Counted from the stretch's first letter, positions 1 through 5,799 are shown. The stretch is 6,414 nucleotides of DNA from Mariprofundaceae bacterium (GCA_013139875.1 WSZY01000115.1:1-6414); one strand, 5' to 3'. Notes: generated by a model from the sequence alone, not told the origin. Made by a program: numbers and translations.

Positions 1-383
1 AGTCGTGTACCATCAGACTGAACACAGTCGGCACTGCCTGCGAGGAAGCCCTCATCAATTACCTGACGGGCACCCTCAGCCAGCATCGGTCCATTCAGGT
101 CGGTCAGGATCACACGACCGGAACGGCCCCCTCTGGAGCCCATTTTCTTCAGCATGCCGATAGAGATATCACCGGAGCCTGCCGCCACATCAAGCACAGT
201 GGAATCCGGCTTGACTGCAGCCACCTGAATCATGCGTCGTTTCCAGAGGCGGTGCATGCCTGCGCTCATGGCGTCATTCATGATGTCGTACCTGTCAGCT
301 ACCGATGAGAAGACGCCCATCACCCTGCCCGCCTTCTCGCTGGCATCAACTGTTTCAAAACCAAAATGTGTCCGGGAACTCAT
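1..383 (-). CDS. ubiE: Ubiquinone/menaquinone C-methyltransferase UbiE, N-terminal part
   Basis: This is the first 127 codons of a class I SAM-dependent methyltransferase; the C-terminal half lies beyond the left edge. UbiE methylates the quinone ring in ubiquinone synthesis, and demethylmenaquinone where menaquinone is made; it acts in the cytoplasm or at the inner membrane face. Seen directly: the UbiE N-terminal signature THFGF (residues 5-9) with ETVD following, a VFSSVADRYDIMND segment near residues 24-37 and HRLWKR at 44-49, both hallmarks of the family. SAM motif I is LDVAAGSGD (64-72), and an acidic residue follows the second strand (LTDLN, 93-97). ATG at 383 is chosen because it places the THFGF block where E. 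coli UbiE has it; the Shine-Dalgarno sequence is poor. The reading frame stays open upstream without a good start. The gene diverges from nrdJa and shares a 244-bp control region with it. Family assignment is confident from remembered E. coli UbiE sequence. Confidence 0.93.
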   Translation of the reverse strand, partial: MSSRTHFGFETVDASEKAGRVMGVFSSVADRYDIMNDAMSAGMHRLWKRRMIQVAAVKPDSTVLDVAAGSGDISIGMLKKMGSRGGRSGRVILTDLNGPMLAEGARQVIDEGFLAGSADCVQSDGTR

Positions 384-469
384 ACGGGCAATCGTATCAA
401 AGAGACCCTGTAAGCTCCACGAATAGTGGTGCCAAAGGCTTTGGAAGCAGCATAAAAGTGGTGCCCTCC

Positions 470-500
470 AGTGGATAAGCTGTGGAAAAACGGTGGATCA
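470..500 (-). promoter_or_regulatory. Three helically phased DnaA-box-like 9-mers
   Basis: AGTGGATAA (470-478), TGTGGAAAA (481-489) and GGTGGATCA (492-500) match the reverse complement of the DnaA box TTATCCACA (TGTGGATAA on this strand) at 8/9, 8/9 and 7/9 positions. All have the same orientation, and they start exactly 11 bp apart, one helical turn. DnaA boxes upstream of nrdAB in E. coli are known to tie dNTP synthesis to replication initiation, so a role in regulating nrdJab is plausible. The sites lie about 43-73 bp upstream of the predicted nrdJ -35 element, and could also affect ubiE on the other strand. Binding itself is inferred. Confidence 0.6.
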
Positions 501-515
501 TTAGTGCATCAATAA

Positions 516-531
516 ATACTACTTATAGTGT
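516..531 (+). promoter_or_regulatory. NrdR box 1 (distal)
   Basis: ATACTACTTATAGTGT agrees at 13 of 16 positions with the idealised NrdR palindrome ACACTATATATAGTGT; the right half (TATAGTGT) is perfect. NrdR is a zinc-ribbon/ATP-cone repressor that binds paired boxes upstream of ribonucleotide reductase operons when dATP is high. This box starts 32 bp before a second one, about three helical turns, which is the spacing expected for cooperative NrdR binding. It precedes a ribonucleotide reductase gene, which strongly supports the call. Confidence 0.8.
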
Positions 532-542
532 GTTCAGAGCCC

Positions 543-571
543 TTGACACCCAAGATATAGTGCTTCATATT
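543..571 (+). promoter_or_regulatory. Sigma-70-type promoter for nrdJa
   Basis: TTGACA (543-548) is a perfect -35 hexamer. It is followed by a 17-bp spacer and CATATT (566-571), a 4/6 match to the -10 consensus. Transcription would start near 578, leaving a leader of about 50 nt before the nrdJa ATG. That leader is too short for a cobalamin riboswitch, so control is probably at initiation. The proximal NrdR box covers the last base of the -35 element and most of the spacer, so NrdR binding would block RNA polymerase. Confidence 0.72.
548..563 (+). promoter_or_regulatory. NrdR box 2 (proximal, overlaps promoter)
   Basis: ACCCAAGATATAGTGC matches the idealised NrdR palindrome ACACTATATATAGTGT at 12 of 16 positions; the ATATAGTG core of the right half is intact and the left half is degenerate. 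It starts exactly 32 bp after box 1 and sits within the -35/spacer of the predicted nrdJa promoter, the usual place for repression. The pair, rather than either box alone, is the convincing evidence. Confidence 0.75.
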
Positions 572-627
572 CGCCACCAACATATTAAAAAAAAGACCAT
601 TTTGCCCCTTCTGGAGGGAGAGTCCGT

Positions 628-2811
628 ATGAGCGCAAACACCACTGCTGCCAACACTGTGTTGGAAGAGTCTACCGGCTTCCCGGCCGAAAAAAGTCTGG
701 AGAAGAGTATTTCGCTGCAACCCGCATCGGAAGATATCTGGGATAAGAAGTACCGCCTGAAAGATAAGAACGGTGAAGCTGTCGATGCCGATATCGAGGC
801 CAGCTATGAGCGTGTGGCCACGGCACTGGCCGCTGTCGAAGATGAGGACAAGCGTGAGTTCTGGTTCAACCGTTTCACCTGGGCGCTGCAGCAGGGTGCA
901 ATTCCGGCCGGACGCATTATATCCAATGCCGGTGCCGAGGCGCACAAGCCCGCCACCTCCACCATCAACTGCACCGTTTCCGGTGCCGTTCCCGACTCGA
1001 TGGATGGCATTCTCTCCATGGTACGTGAGGCGGGGCTGACGCTGAAGGCCGGCTGTGGTATCGGTTATGAATTCTCCACGCTGCGTCCAAAGGGTGCCTA
1101 TGTATCGGGAGCCGGCGCCTACACCAGCGGGCCGCTCTCATTCATGGATATCTTTGACAAAATGTGTTTCACCGTATCATCGGCTGGCGGGCGGCGCGGT
1201 GCACAGATGGGTACTTTCGATATTTCACATCCCGATGTTGCCGACTTTGTCCGTGCCAAGCGTGAAGATGGACGCCTGCGCCAGTTCAACCTCTCCTGCC
1301 TGATTACCAGAGATTTCATGGAGGCAGTAAAAAATGATGACGACTGGGATCTGATTTTCCCGGCCACCACAGGAGAGGCCGAGAGTGTTGATGAGAGGAT
1401 CGTCTGGCGCCAGATGCCACACTTCACCAGTAAAGCCATCCGCAACGATAAGGGTGAAGTAGCCTGCAAAGTCTACAAGACCATCAAGGCGCAGCGCCTG
1501 TGGGATGTGATCATGTCATCCACCTACGACTATGCCGAGCCGGGATTCATCCTGATTGATGAGGTTAACGAAAAAAACAATAACTGGTTCTGCGAAGATG
1601 TGCGTGCCACCAACCCTTGCGGAGAACAGCCGCTGCCACCATACGGTGCCTGCCTTCTCGGCTCCATCAACCTGACCAAATTCGTACGTGACCCGTTCAC
1701 CGACAGCGCCTGTTTTGACTGGGACACCTACCGTGAGGTGATCTCCATCTTCACCCGCATGCTTGATAATGTAGTGGAGATCAACGGCCTGCCGCTCAAA
1801 AAACAGCGCGATGCGATCATGGACAAGCGCCGCCACGGCATGGGCTTCTTGGGTCTTGGCAGTGCCCTGACCATGATGAAGGTGCCCTACGGTTCGCCAA
1901 AATCACTGGAGATTACTGACAGGATCGCCTACGAAATGGCACGTACAGGTTTCCAGACCGGTATCGAGCTGGCCAGAGAGAAGGGCTCTGCTCCGATCAT
2001 GGAGCGGGAGTTCGAAATCACCCCTGAACTGATGGCCAAGCAGCCTGCAATGGCTGATGATGGCATCAGGATCGGTGACCGGCTCAAGGGCAAGGTGTTG
2101 TGGGCGAAGTATTCCAACTACATGCGCCAGTTCGCCAGACACGGTAACATCGAAGATGCTAAAATGCTGAAAGAGCTTGAGGAGACCGGCTGCCGTTTCA
2201 CCCACCACTCCTCAATTGCACCGACCGGCACCATCTCACTGAGCCTGGCCAACAACGCCTCCAACGGTATTGAGCCAAGTTTTGCCCACCACTACGCACG
2301 CAACGTCATTCGTGAAGGCAAGAAGACGAAAGAGAAAGTCGATGTGTTCTCTTATGAGCTGCTCGCCTACCGCGAAGAGATCAATGCAGATGCGATGCCT
2401 ATAACTGATGAGGAAGCGAATAAACTGCCCTCTTATTTCATCTCTGCTGATGAGGTAACACCAAAGCAGCATGTCGATATTCAGGCCGCAGCACAGAAAT
2501 GGGTCGATTCGTCGATCTCCAAGACCGCCAATGTGCCAACCGATTTTCCATATGAGGATTTCAAGGACATCTACCTCTATGCCTACGAGAAGGGGCTGAA
2601 AGGCTGTACCACCTTCCGCTTCAACCCTGAAGCATTCCAGGGCGTACTGGTCAAGGAAGAGGATCTGGAAAATACCATGTGCAAATTCACCCTGGATGAC
2701 GGCACTGTTGTCGAGGTGAAGGGTAATGAAGAGATCGAATATGACGGCGAAATGCATACTGCCGCCAACCTCTTTGACGCCTTGAAAGAAGGCTATTACG
2801 GTAAGTTCTAA
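628..2811 (+). CDS. nrdJa: Adenosylcobalamin-dependent (class II) ribonucleotide reductase, catalytic subunit NrdJa
   Basis: This 727-residue protein reduces ribonucleotides to deoxyribonucleotides using a thiyl radical generated from adenosylcobalamin, so it needs neither oxygen nor strict anaerobiosis. Visible motifs: redox Cys115 in NCTVSG; the catalytic loop N329-P-C331-G-E333-Q (thiyl Cys331, with Asn329 and Glu333); the second redox partner Cys342 in ACLLGSINL; the substrate phosphate-binding loop APTGTISL (531-538); the ISKTANVP block (630-637); and KGCTTFR (658-664). The protein ends at YYGKF without the cysteine-rich tail of single-chain class II enzymes; that tail is encoded separately downstream as NrdJb. 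Length and split match P. aeruginosa NrdJa as I remember it. ATG 628 is preceded by GGAGG about nine bases upstream. Regulation: NrdR boxes and DnaA-like boxes lie directly upstream. The stop overlaps the ATG of a doubtful ORF as TAATG. Confidence 0.96.
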   Translation: MSANTTAANTVLEESTGFPAEKSLEKSISLQPASEDIWDKKYRLKDKNGEAVDADIEASYERVATALAAVEDEDKREFWFNRFTWALQQGAIPAGRIISNAGAEAHKPATSTINCTVSGAVPDSMDGILSMVREAGLTLKAGCGIGYEFSTLRPKGAYVSGAGAYTSGPLSFMDIFDKMCFTVSSAGGRRGAQMGTFDISHPDVADFVRAKREDGRLRQFNLSCLITRDFMEAVKNDDDWDLIFPATTGEAESVDERIVWRQMPHFTSKAIRNDKGEVACKVYKTIKAQRLWDVIMSSTYDYAEPGFILIDEVNEKNNNWFCEDVRATNPCGEQPLPPYGACLLGSINLTKFVRDPFTDSACFDWDTYREVISIFTRMLDNVVEINGLPLKKQRDAIMDKRRHGMGFLGLGSALTMMKVPYGSPKSLEITDRIAYEMARTGFQTGIELAREKGSAPIMEREFEITPELMAKQPAMADDGIRIGDRLKGKVLWAKYSNYMRQFARHGNIEDAKMLKELEETGCRFTHHSSIAPTGTISLSLANNASNGIEPSFAHHYARNVIREGKKTKEKVDVFSYELLAYREEINADAMPITDEEANKLPSYFISADEVTPKQHVDIQAAAQKWVDSSISKTANVPTDFPYEDFKDIYLYAYEKGLKGCTTFRFNPEAFQGVLVKEEDLENTMCKFTLDDGTVVEVKGNEEIEYDGEMHTAANLFDALKEGYYGKF

Positions 2812-3161
2812 TGGGTAGCACTTCTCTTTTGCCGCATGGCAGCGTTGCTTCGACGCTTGAATCCTCACCGTATTCCGAATACGCCTGTGGTTCTTCACGT
2901 CTTGCGCCGCGTTCTGCAGCAAAGCTGAAGCGTTCCCTGAAAAATCGTATTAAATGGCCGGAACTTCGGTTCCCGCCAATCAACCTGTGGGTGATGGCAT
3001 CGCTACCTGGAAGCAAGCCATCGAAAGCGTTCCATTTAGACATGGCCACCCACACTCACCGGAGGCAGCGCCCGGGGCTCTCTGCAAAGAGACCGAACGC
3101 GCTGAACAAATTACATAGACGGCTGGAGTCACTGCTGGCGGTTCGTGGAGGCAAACTATGA
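2811..3161 (+). CDS. Doubtful 116-codon ORF between nrdJa and nrdJb
   Basis: The ORF starts inside the nrdJa stop (TAATG) and ends inside the nrdJb start (ATGA), the geometry of a translationally coupled gene. Against this, the product is unlike a folded protein. It is rich in Ser, Arg, Lys and Pro and strongly basic, has no recognisable motif, and its first third reads through a nested palindromic repeat (2854-2932). No good Shine-Dalgarno precedes ATG 2811. A competing 54-codon frame (ATG 2954 to TAG 3118) has a more ordinary composition but also lacks a ribosome site. I know of no extra gene in this position in other split nrdJ operons. It may be non-coding spacer derived from a repeat insertion, or a lineage-specific small protein; I favour the former. 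Confidence 0.3.
   Translation: MGSTSLLPHGSVASTLESSPYSEYACGSSRLAPRSAAKLKRSLKNRIKWPELRFPPINLWVMASLPGSKPSKAFHLDMATHTHRRQRPGLSAKRPNALNKLHRRLESLLAVRGGKL
2854..2932. repeat. Nested palindromic repeat in the nrdJa-nrdJb spacer
   Basis: The centre is a perfect palindrome, CGTATTC-C-GAATACG (2869-2883). It is framed by imperfect arms (CAC 2866-2868 with GTG 2887-2889; GAA 2859-2861 with TTC 2891-2893) and by outer arms CGCTT (2854-2858) and AAGCG (2928-2932). The whole could fold into a long branched hairpin in the mRNA. It resembles dispersed palindromic intergenic elements of proteobacteria, but only one copy is in this window. It may tune the ratio of NrdJa to NrdJb by affecting mRNA stability or processing; that is inference. 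Confidence 0.5.
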
Positions 3162-3790
3162 GCATTAAGATTGAAAAGAAGATTACCGGTTATGCGGTTG
3201 CCAAGCCTGAGGACGAGCAGGAGAGCAATGTCGCACACATCGCCCCACTGCTTGAGCGCGATGACATTCTTGAGGGCAATACCTACAAGATCAAAACACC
3301 GAACTCCGATCATGCGATGTATATCACCATCAACGATGTAGTGATCAATCACGGTACGCCGGACGAGCATCGCAGACCGTTCGAGGTGTTCATCAACTCG
3401 AAAAATATGGAGCACTTCATGTGGATCGTGGCGCTGACCCGCATCACCTCCGCGATCTTCAGAAAAGGTGGCGATATCACCTTCCTGGTGGAGGAGCTCA
3501 AAGCGGTATTCGATCCGCGCGGCGGTTATTACAAGAAGGGTGGCAGATATATGCCGTCCATCGTTGCCGAGATCGGTGAAGTGATCCAGCAGCATCTGAT
3601 CTCCATCGGCATGATGGAGGGCCAGCTGAATAATGCCGAACTGCAGGCCAAGCGTCTGGAAGCCGAGGAGAAGCTGGGTGCTGATGCCATGGCCAAAGGC
3701 AACCAGTGCGACAAGTGCGGCGCTATGGCCGTTGTCCGTCTGGATAACTGTGACTGCTGTCTGGAGTGTGGTGATTCGAAGTGCGGTTGA
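3158..3790 (+). CDS. nrdJb: Class II ribonucleotide reductase, C-terminal subunit NrdJb (TSCPD-like domain and Cys tail)
   Basis: This 210-residue protein corresponds to the C-terminal region of single-chain class II reductases and to P. aeruginosa NrdJb. Residues about 1-15 (IKIEKKITGYAV) form the typical NrdJb start. Residues about 52-150, including PFEVFINSKN (74-83) and RGGYYKKGGRYMPSIV, look like the TSCPD-type domain. The tail has seven cysteines: C184-x-x-C187 and a cluster at C198, C200, C201, C204 and C209, ending CGDSKCG. In this family such tails include a zinc-ribbon-like element and a terminal cysteine pair that re-reduces the active-site disulfide and receives electrons from thioredoxin. 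NrdJb is therefore expected to act in complex with NrdJa. ATG 3158 has GGAGG six bases upstream. The 346-bp gap from nrdJa is unusually large for two halves of one enzyme. Confidence 0.93.
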   Translation: MSIKIEKKITGYAVAKPEDEQESNVAHIAPLLERDDILEGNTYKIKTPNSDHAMYITINDVVINHGTPDEHRRPFEVFINSKNMEHFMWIVALTRITSAIFRKGGDITFLVEELKAVFDPRGGYYKKGGRYMPSIVAEIGEVIQQHLISIGMMEGQLNNAELQAKRLEAEEKLGADAMAKGNQCDKCGAMAVVRLDNCDCCLECGDSKCG

Positions 3791-3821
3791 CAGGAACTAT
3801 AGTACCAGGGAGGTTGTACAG

Positions 3822-4202
3822 ATGAACGAAATTGCACAACGGCTTAAAGCGCTGAAGCATGCCTGGCAAGACATTCCGAACGTTCCGGACGACCTGACAA
3901 TGCTGGGTCTGCCCGGCAAGAACGGCCGATTCATAGAAGAGACCATTGATGGGCTTGCCTACATGGCTGCGAAGCTGGAGTTCGTCCCGGCAGAGAGTCT
4001 GGTGATGATAAAACAGCCATGCGAGGTTTACCTGAAATCGCTCGAAGCCTTCTTTAACCATGAGATCAGCGGCCACCCCAGCATGCAGATGCTCACCTTC
4101 GCCACGCATCTTCTGCAACTGCAGTCCACCCTCAAAGAAGCCGTGCATGATGCTTCCAGGGAAACTGGCAGCCACCGGCAGAACCCACCCCAGGCCGCCT
4201 GA
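3822..4202 (+). CDS. Hypothetical helical protein downstream of nrdJb
   Basis: The product has 126 residues and I do not recognise it. The frame is open upstream into nrdJb, but ATG 3822 is the likely start. It is preceded by GGGAGG with eight bases of spacing and lies 31 bp after the nrdJb stop, and upstream starts would have to overlap nrdJb in another frame. The sequence predicts mostly alpha helix: amphipathic stretches near 2-16, 36-51, 56-80 and 86-111. A GLPGKNGRFIE turn lies at 29-39, and a polar, probably disordered tail follows from about 112. It has one cysteine (C67), no signal peptide and no membrane segment, so it should be cytoplasmic. Close spacing suggests co-transcription with nrdJab, but a functional link to ribonucleotide reduction is only inference from position. 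Confidence 0.82.
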   Translation: MNEIAQRLKALKHAWQDIPNVPDDLTMLGLPGKNGRFIEETIDGLAYMAAKLEFVPAESLVMIKQPCEVYLKSLEAFFNHEISGHPSMQMLTFATHLLQLQSTLKEAVHDASRETGSHRQNPPQAA

Positions 4203-4246
4203 TGCCGACAGCACATCGCCTTTCCGACACTGCAAATGCGATTGAT

Positions 4247-4317
4247 AACCGGCTAAACTGAAAGTCGTCAGTGCAAAAGCAGGAGGAGCCGTTAGGGTTC
4301 CCCTTTTTTTGAACCTA
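4247..4317 (+). ncRNA. Candidate structured leader RNA upstream of the 92-residue gene
   Basis: In the 137-bp gap before the gene at 4340, several helices can form. P1 pairs AACCGGCT (4247-4254) with AGCCGTT (4287-4293), with one bulge. It encloses CTGA/TCAG with a six-base loop (4258-4271), then TGC-AAAA-GCA (4272-4281), then GGAGG. Further on, TAGGGTTC (4293-4300) can pair with GAACCTA (4311-4317) around a T-run. P1 and the terminator-type hairpin (4282-4303) compete for the same bases, which is the logic of an attenuator. The A-rich junctions and GGGTT end loosely recall GEMM-type riboswitches, but the conserved core is not intact, so I do not assign a ligand. It could be chance folding. 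Confidence 0.35.
4282..4310 (+). terminator. Possible intrinsic terminator or attenuator
   Basis: GG(A)GGAG (4282-4288) can pair with TTCCCC (4298-4303), giving six base pairs with one bulged A and one G-U pair around a nine-base loop. Seven Ts follow immediately (4304-4310). It lies 102 bp after the stop at 4202 and 29 bp before the ATG at 4340, so it could end the nrdJab operon or attenuate the next gene. The stem is modest. Confidence 0.45.
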
Positions 4318-4339
4318 TATACCAATCAAAGGAAGTATT

Positions 4340-4618
4340 ATGACCCCTGACGAGCTAAGCATCGATTATGAAGAAGATGGTATCCTGACCACCAAACAGA
4401 CAGACAAGATGATCCTCAGCAAAGGGGCATGGGTTACGATCATGTTCAAGTATCAGAGCTGGGTTAAGGCCGATCAGACCTACAGCGAAGATAAGTTTAC
4501 CATTCGTCGTTTCCAGAAACGCAGTGGTGAATACGTGCCTCGCTCCAAGTTCAATATCACCAATGCCAAGCAGGCCAGGTTGATCGTATCGACGCTGCAG
4601 GATTGGACTAAAGAGTAA
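4340..4618 (+). CDS. Conserved-looking small hypothetical protein (92 residues)
   Basis: The 92-residue product has an acidic N-terminus (DELSIDYEEDG, 4-14). A hydrophobic/aromatic core, GAWVTIMFKYQSWV (29-42), is followed by a basic stretch FTIRRFQKRSGEYVPRSKFNI (53-73) and a C-terminal amphipathic helix, KQARLIVSTLQDWTKE (77-92). The pattern suggests a small beta-rich soluble protein with a terminal helix. There is no signal peptide, cysteine or membrane segment. It resembles uncharacterised proteins I have a vague memory of from other proteobacteria, but I cannot name a family. AAGGAAG sits about six bases before ATG 4340. A decayed copy of the C-terminal helix is present at 5691-5783, so the family is duplicated locally. 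Upstream lies a possible attenuator. It may be transcribed with the nrd operon or alone. Confidence 0.85.
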   Translation: MTPDELSIDYEEDGILTTKQTDKMILSKGAWVTIMFKYQSWVKADQTYSEDKFTIRRFQKRSGEYVPRSKFNITNAKQARLIVSTLQDWTKE

Positions 4619-4624
4619 TAGGGG

Positions 4625-4653
4625 TCCCTGCTGCATAAAACAGTGAGCAGGGA
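4625..4653. terminator. Stem-loop between convergent genes
   Basis: TCCCTGCT (4625-4632) and AGCAGGGA (4646-4653) form a perfect 8-bp stem with a 13-base loop, seven bases after the 92-residue gene and 54 bp from the stop of the convergent outer-membrane protein gene. Position suggests a shared terminator or RNA-stabilising hairpin. However, no clean T-run follows on either strand, so intrinsic termination is uncertain. Confidence 0.4.
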
Positions 4654-4707
4654 GGATTTAACTTAAAAACCAGGTGGTGGAGAAAAGATCCGTGATCGGC
4701 TGCTGCC

Positions 4708-5583
4708 TCAGAACATCAGCGTTCCGTACAACTGCAAACCACCGGTTTTCCATCCGAGCTCACCGAAATAGTTGGGTCGGTCAATATCACCCCTTATCCA
4801 CAGCAGGCTGTAGCCCGCGCCGATACCAAAATTCCTGAACAGGCGGTACTCGGCGGCGACCCCCGCATCGGCTACACCCGCGTTCCAGCCACTGGTACGC
4901 ACCTGAAAATAACCGGCGTTGCCCTTCAGGACCCAGCGCTCACTTGCTGCCCAGTCGAGCGTGACTCCCACGGTAGGCAGTGGCACTAAGACACTGGCAC
5001 CAGCGGCGGCTGATATCAGCGTTCCGTTGTTCAACGTATTCAGCGTACCGCTCACGTCTATCTTGAGCTGCCCCAAGCCAAGGCCGAGCTTCGCGGCCAG
5101 CTCGAGGCTCTCCGACTTGTAGAAAGAGTACCCGTAACCGAGGTGAAAGACTTCAAAACTGCTGGTTGAGCTCACGTTGGAGCTGGCCAGAATCGTGTCA
5201 TTGATGCCGAGCGCAGGAATGATGATCGGGCCAATATCGTTCCTCAAGGACCGCACTTTCTCGCGATGGAGCTTGTAGTAGCCAAAATAGAGGCGGTGGC
5301 GGTCGGAAAAACGCCAATGACCGTTAATACGGCCGACACCGAGAGAGCTATCGAGCCCGAGATCGTTCTCCAGGTCGATACGTCCCGGAAGAATCCCCGG
5401 CCCCCGCTTCGTTCCGGCTGAGAGTTCGGTATCGAAATTTGAACGGTAGTAACCGAGGTTCAGCTGGAAACGCTCCTGCCCGAAGCCGATCATCCCCTCT
5501 TCCCCTTCTTCCGCGTGTGCGACACTCGCGGCAGCCAGGGCAAGAAGCAGGCTTACAATGCGAAAAGCATTCCAAAGTGACAT
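4708..5583 (-). CDS. Predicted outer-membrane beta-barrel protein
   Basis: The 291-residue product begins with a clear Sec signal peptide: basic start, hydrophobic core SLLLALAAAS (11-20), and a likely cut after AHA at residue 24. The mature part alternates polar and hydrophobic/aromatic residues in strands separated by short turns (for example FQLNLGYYRSNF, HRLYFGYYKLHRE, FEVFHLGYGYSFY, FGIGAGYSLLWIRG). It ends GLQLYGTLMF with a C-terminal phenylalanine, the signature recognised by the BAM assembly machinery. The length suits a barrel of perhaps 8-12 strands. I cannot identify a substrate or named family; it could be a structural porin-like or adhesin-type barrel. ATG 5583 follows GGGGAG with five bases of spacing. 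The gene stands alone, convergent with its left neighbour, and has a perfect palindrome in its leader (5610-5627). It interrupts the interval between the 92-residue gene and its decayed copy. Confidence 0.88.
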   Translation of the reverse strand: MSLWNAFRIVSLLLALAAASVAHAEEGEEGMIGFGQERFQLNLGYYRSNFDTELSAGTKRGPGILPGRIDLENDLGLDSSLGVGRINGHWRFSDRHRLYFGYYKLHREKVRSLRNDIGPIIIPALGINDTILASSNVSSTSSFEVFHLGYGYSFYKSESLELAAKLGLGLGQLKIDVSGTLNTLNNGTLISAAAGASVLVPLPTVGVTLDWAASERWVLKGNAGYFQVRTSGWNAGVADAGVAAEYRLFRNFGIGAGYSLLWIRGDIDRPNYFGELGWKTGGLQLYGTLMF

Positions 5584-5609
5584 GTTGGCTCCCCTTTGTC
5601 CGAATCTCA

Positions 5610-5627
5610 GCAGGTATTGATACCTGC
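5610..5627. promoter_or_regulatory. Perfect palindrome in the leader of the outer-membrane protein gene
   Basis: GCAGGTAT-TG-ATACCTGC is a perfect 8-bp inverted repeat ending 26 bp upstream of the outer-membrane protein ATG. It could be an operator for a dimeric regulator or, in RNA, a tight hairpin affecting translation. Part of the arm (CCTGC/ACCTGC) recurs just outside at 5623-5634 as a direct repeat. I cannot name a regulator, and I saw no convincing -35/-10 pair for this gene. Confidence 0.5.
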
Positions 5628-5690
5628 CACCTGCGAACTTACGATGCGAGTGTACAGTACGTTAGAGGCTATGCACATCAAGAAAAATAA

Positions 5691-5783
5691 AAACTCAACC
5701 CCGCCAGACAGCAAACCAGGCAGGTAACAATGATCATCGAAATGCTGCAGGAGTGGGCTAAAGAGCAGTTCGAACCGCATTAA
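5691..5783 (+). pseudogene. Decayed C-terminal copy of the 92-residue protein
   Basis: After an in-frame TAA (5688-5690), this frame encodes RQVTMIIEMLQEWAKE followed by QFEPH and a stop at 5781-5783. The first part aligns without gaps to KQARLIVSTLQDWTKE at the C-terminus of the protein at 4340-4618: seven identities in 16 plus conservative changes. At DNA level 20 of 23 bases agree (4593-4615 versus 5743-5765). No upstream body of the gene is present, so this is a fragment rather than an intact gene. An ATG at 5730 would give only 17 residues. The strong terminator at 5800-5833 probably belonged to the intact copy. Confidence 0.65.
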
Positions 5784-5799
5784 CCGCTCACCCTTTCAA

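Noticed and set aside
421..465. 18-codon leader peptide (minus strand, ATG about 454) and palindrome CCAAAG-G-CTTTGG at 432-444 upstream of ubiE
   Set aside because: The frame has a GGAGG some 11 bases away, but it is short, has no regulatory codon run and could be chance; the palindrome is only 13 bp.
578..627. Cobalamin riboswitch in the nrdJa leader
   Set aside because: The B12-dependent enzyme invites one, but only about 50 nt separate the predicted start from the ATG and no B12-box pattern is present.
565..945. Minus-strand 126-codon frame over the nrdJa start
   Set aside because: Lies antisense to the well-supported nrdJa N-terminus and promoter; no ribosome site or recognisable protein.
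2236..2922. Minus-strand 228-codon frame antisense to the nrdJa 3' end
   Set aside because: Long only because it mirrors the codon pattern of nrdJa; composition is not protein-like and no motif is seen.
3633..3821. N-terminal extension of the 126-residue gene into nrdJb
   Set aside because: The added residues overlap nrdJb in another frame and look like a shadow; ATG 3822 has a strong Shine-Dalgarno.
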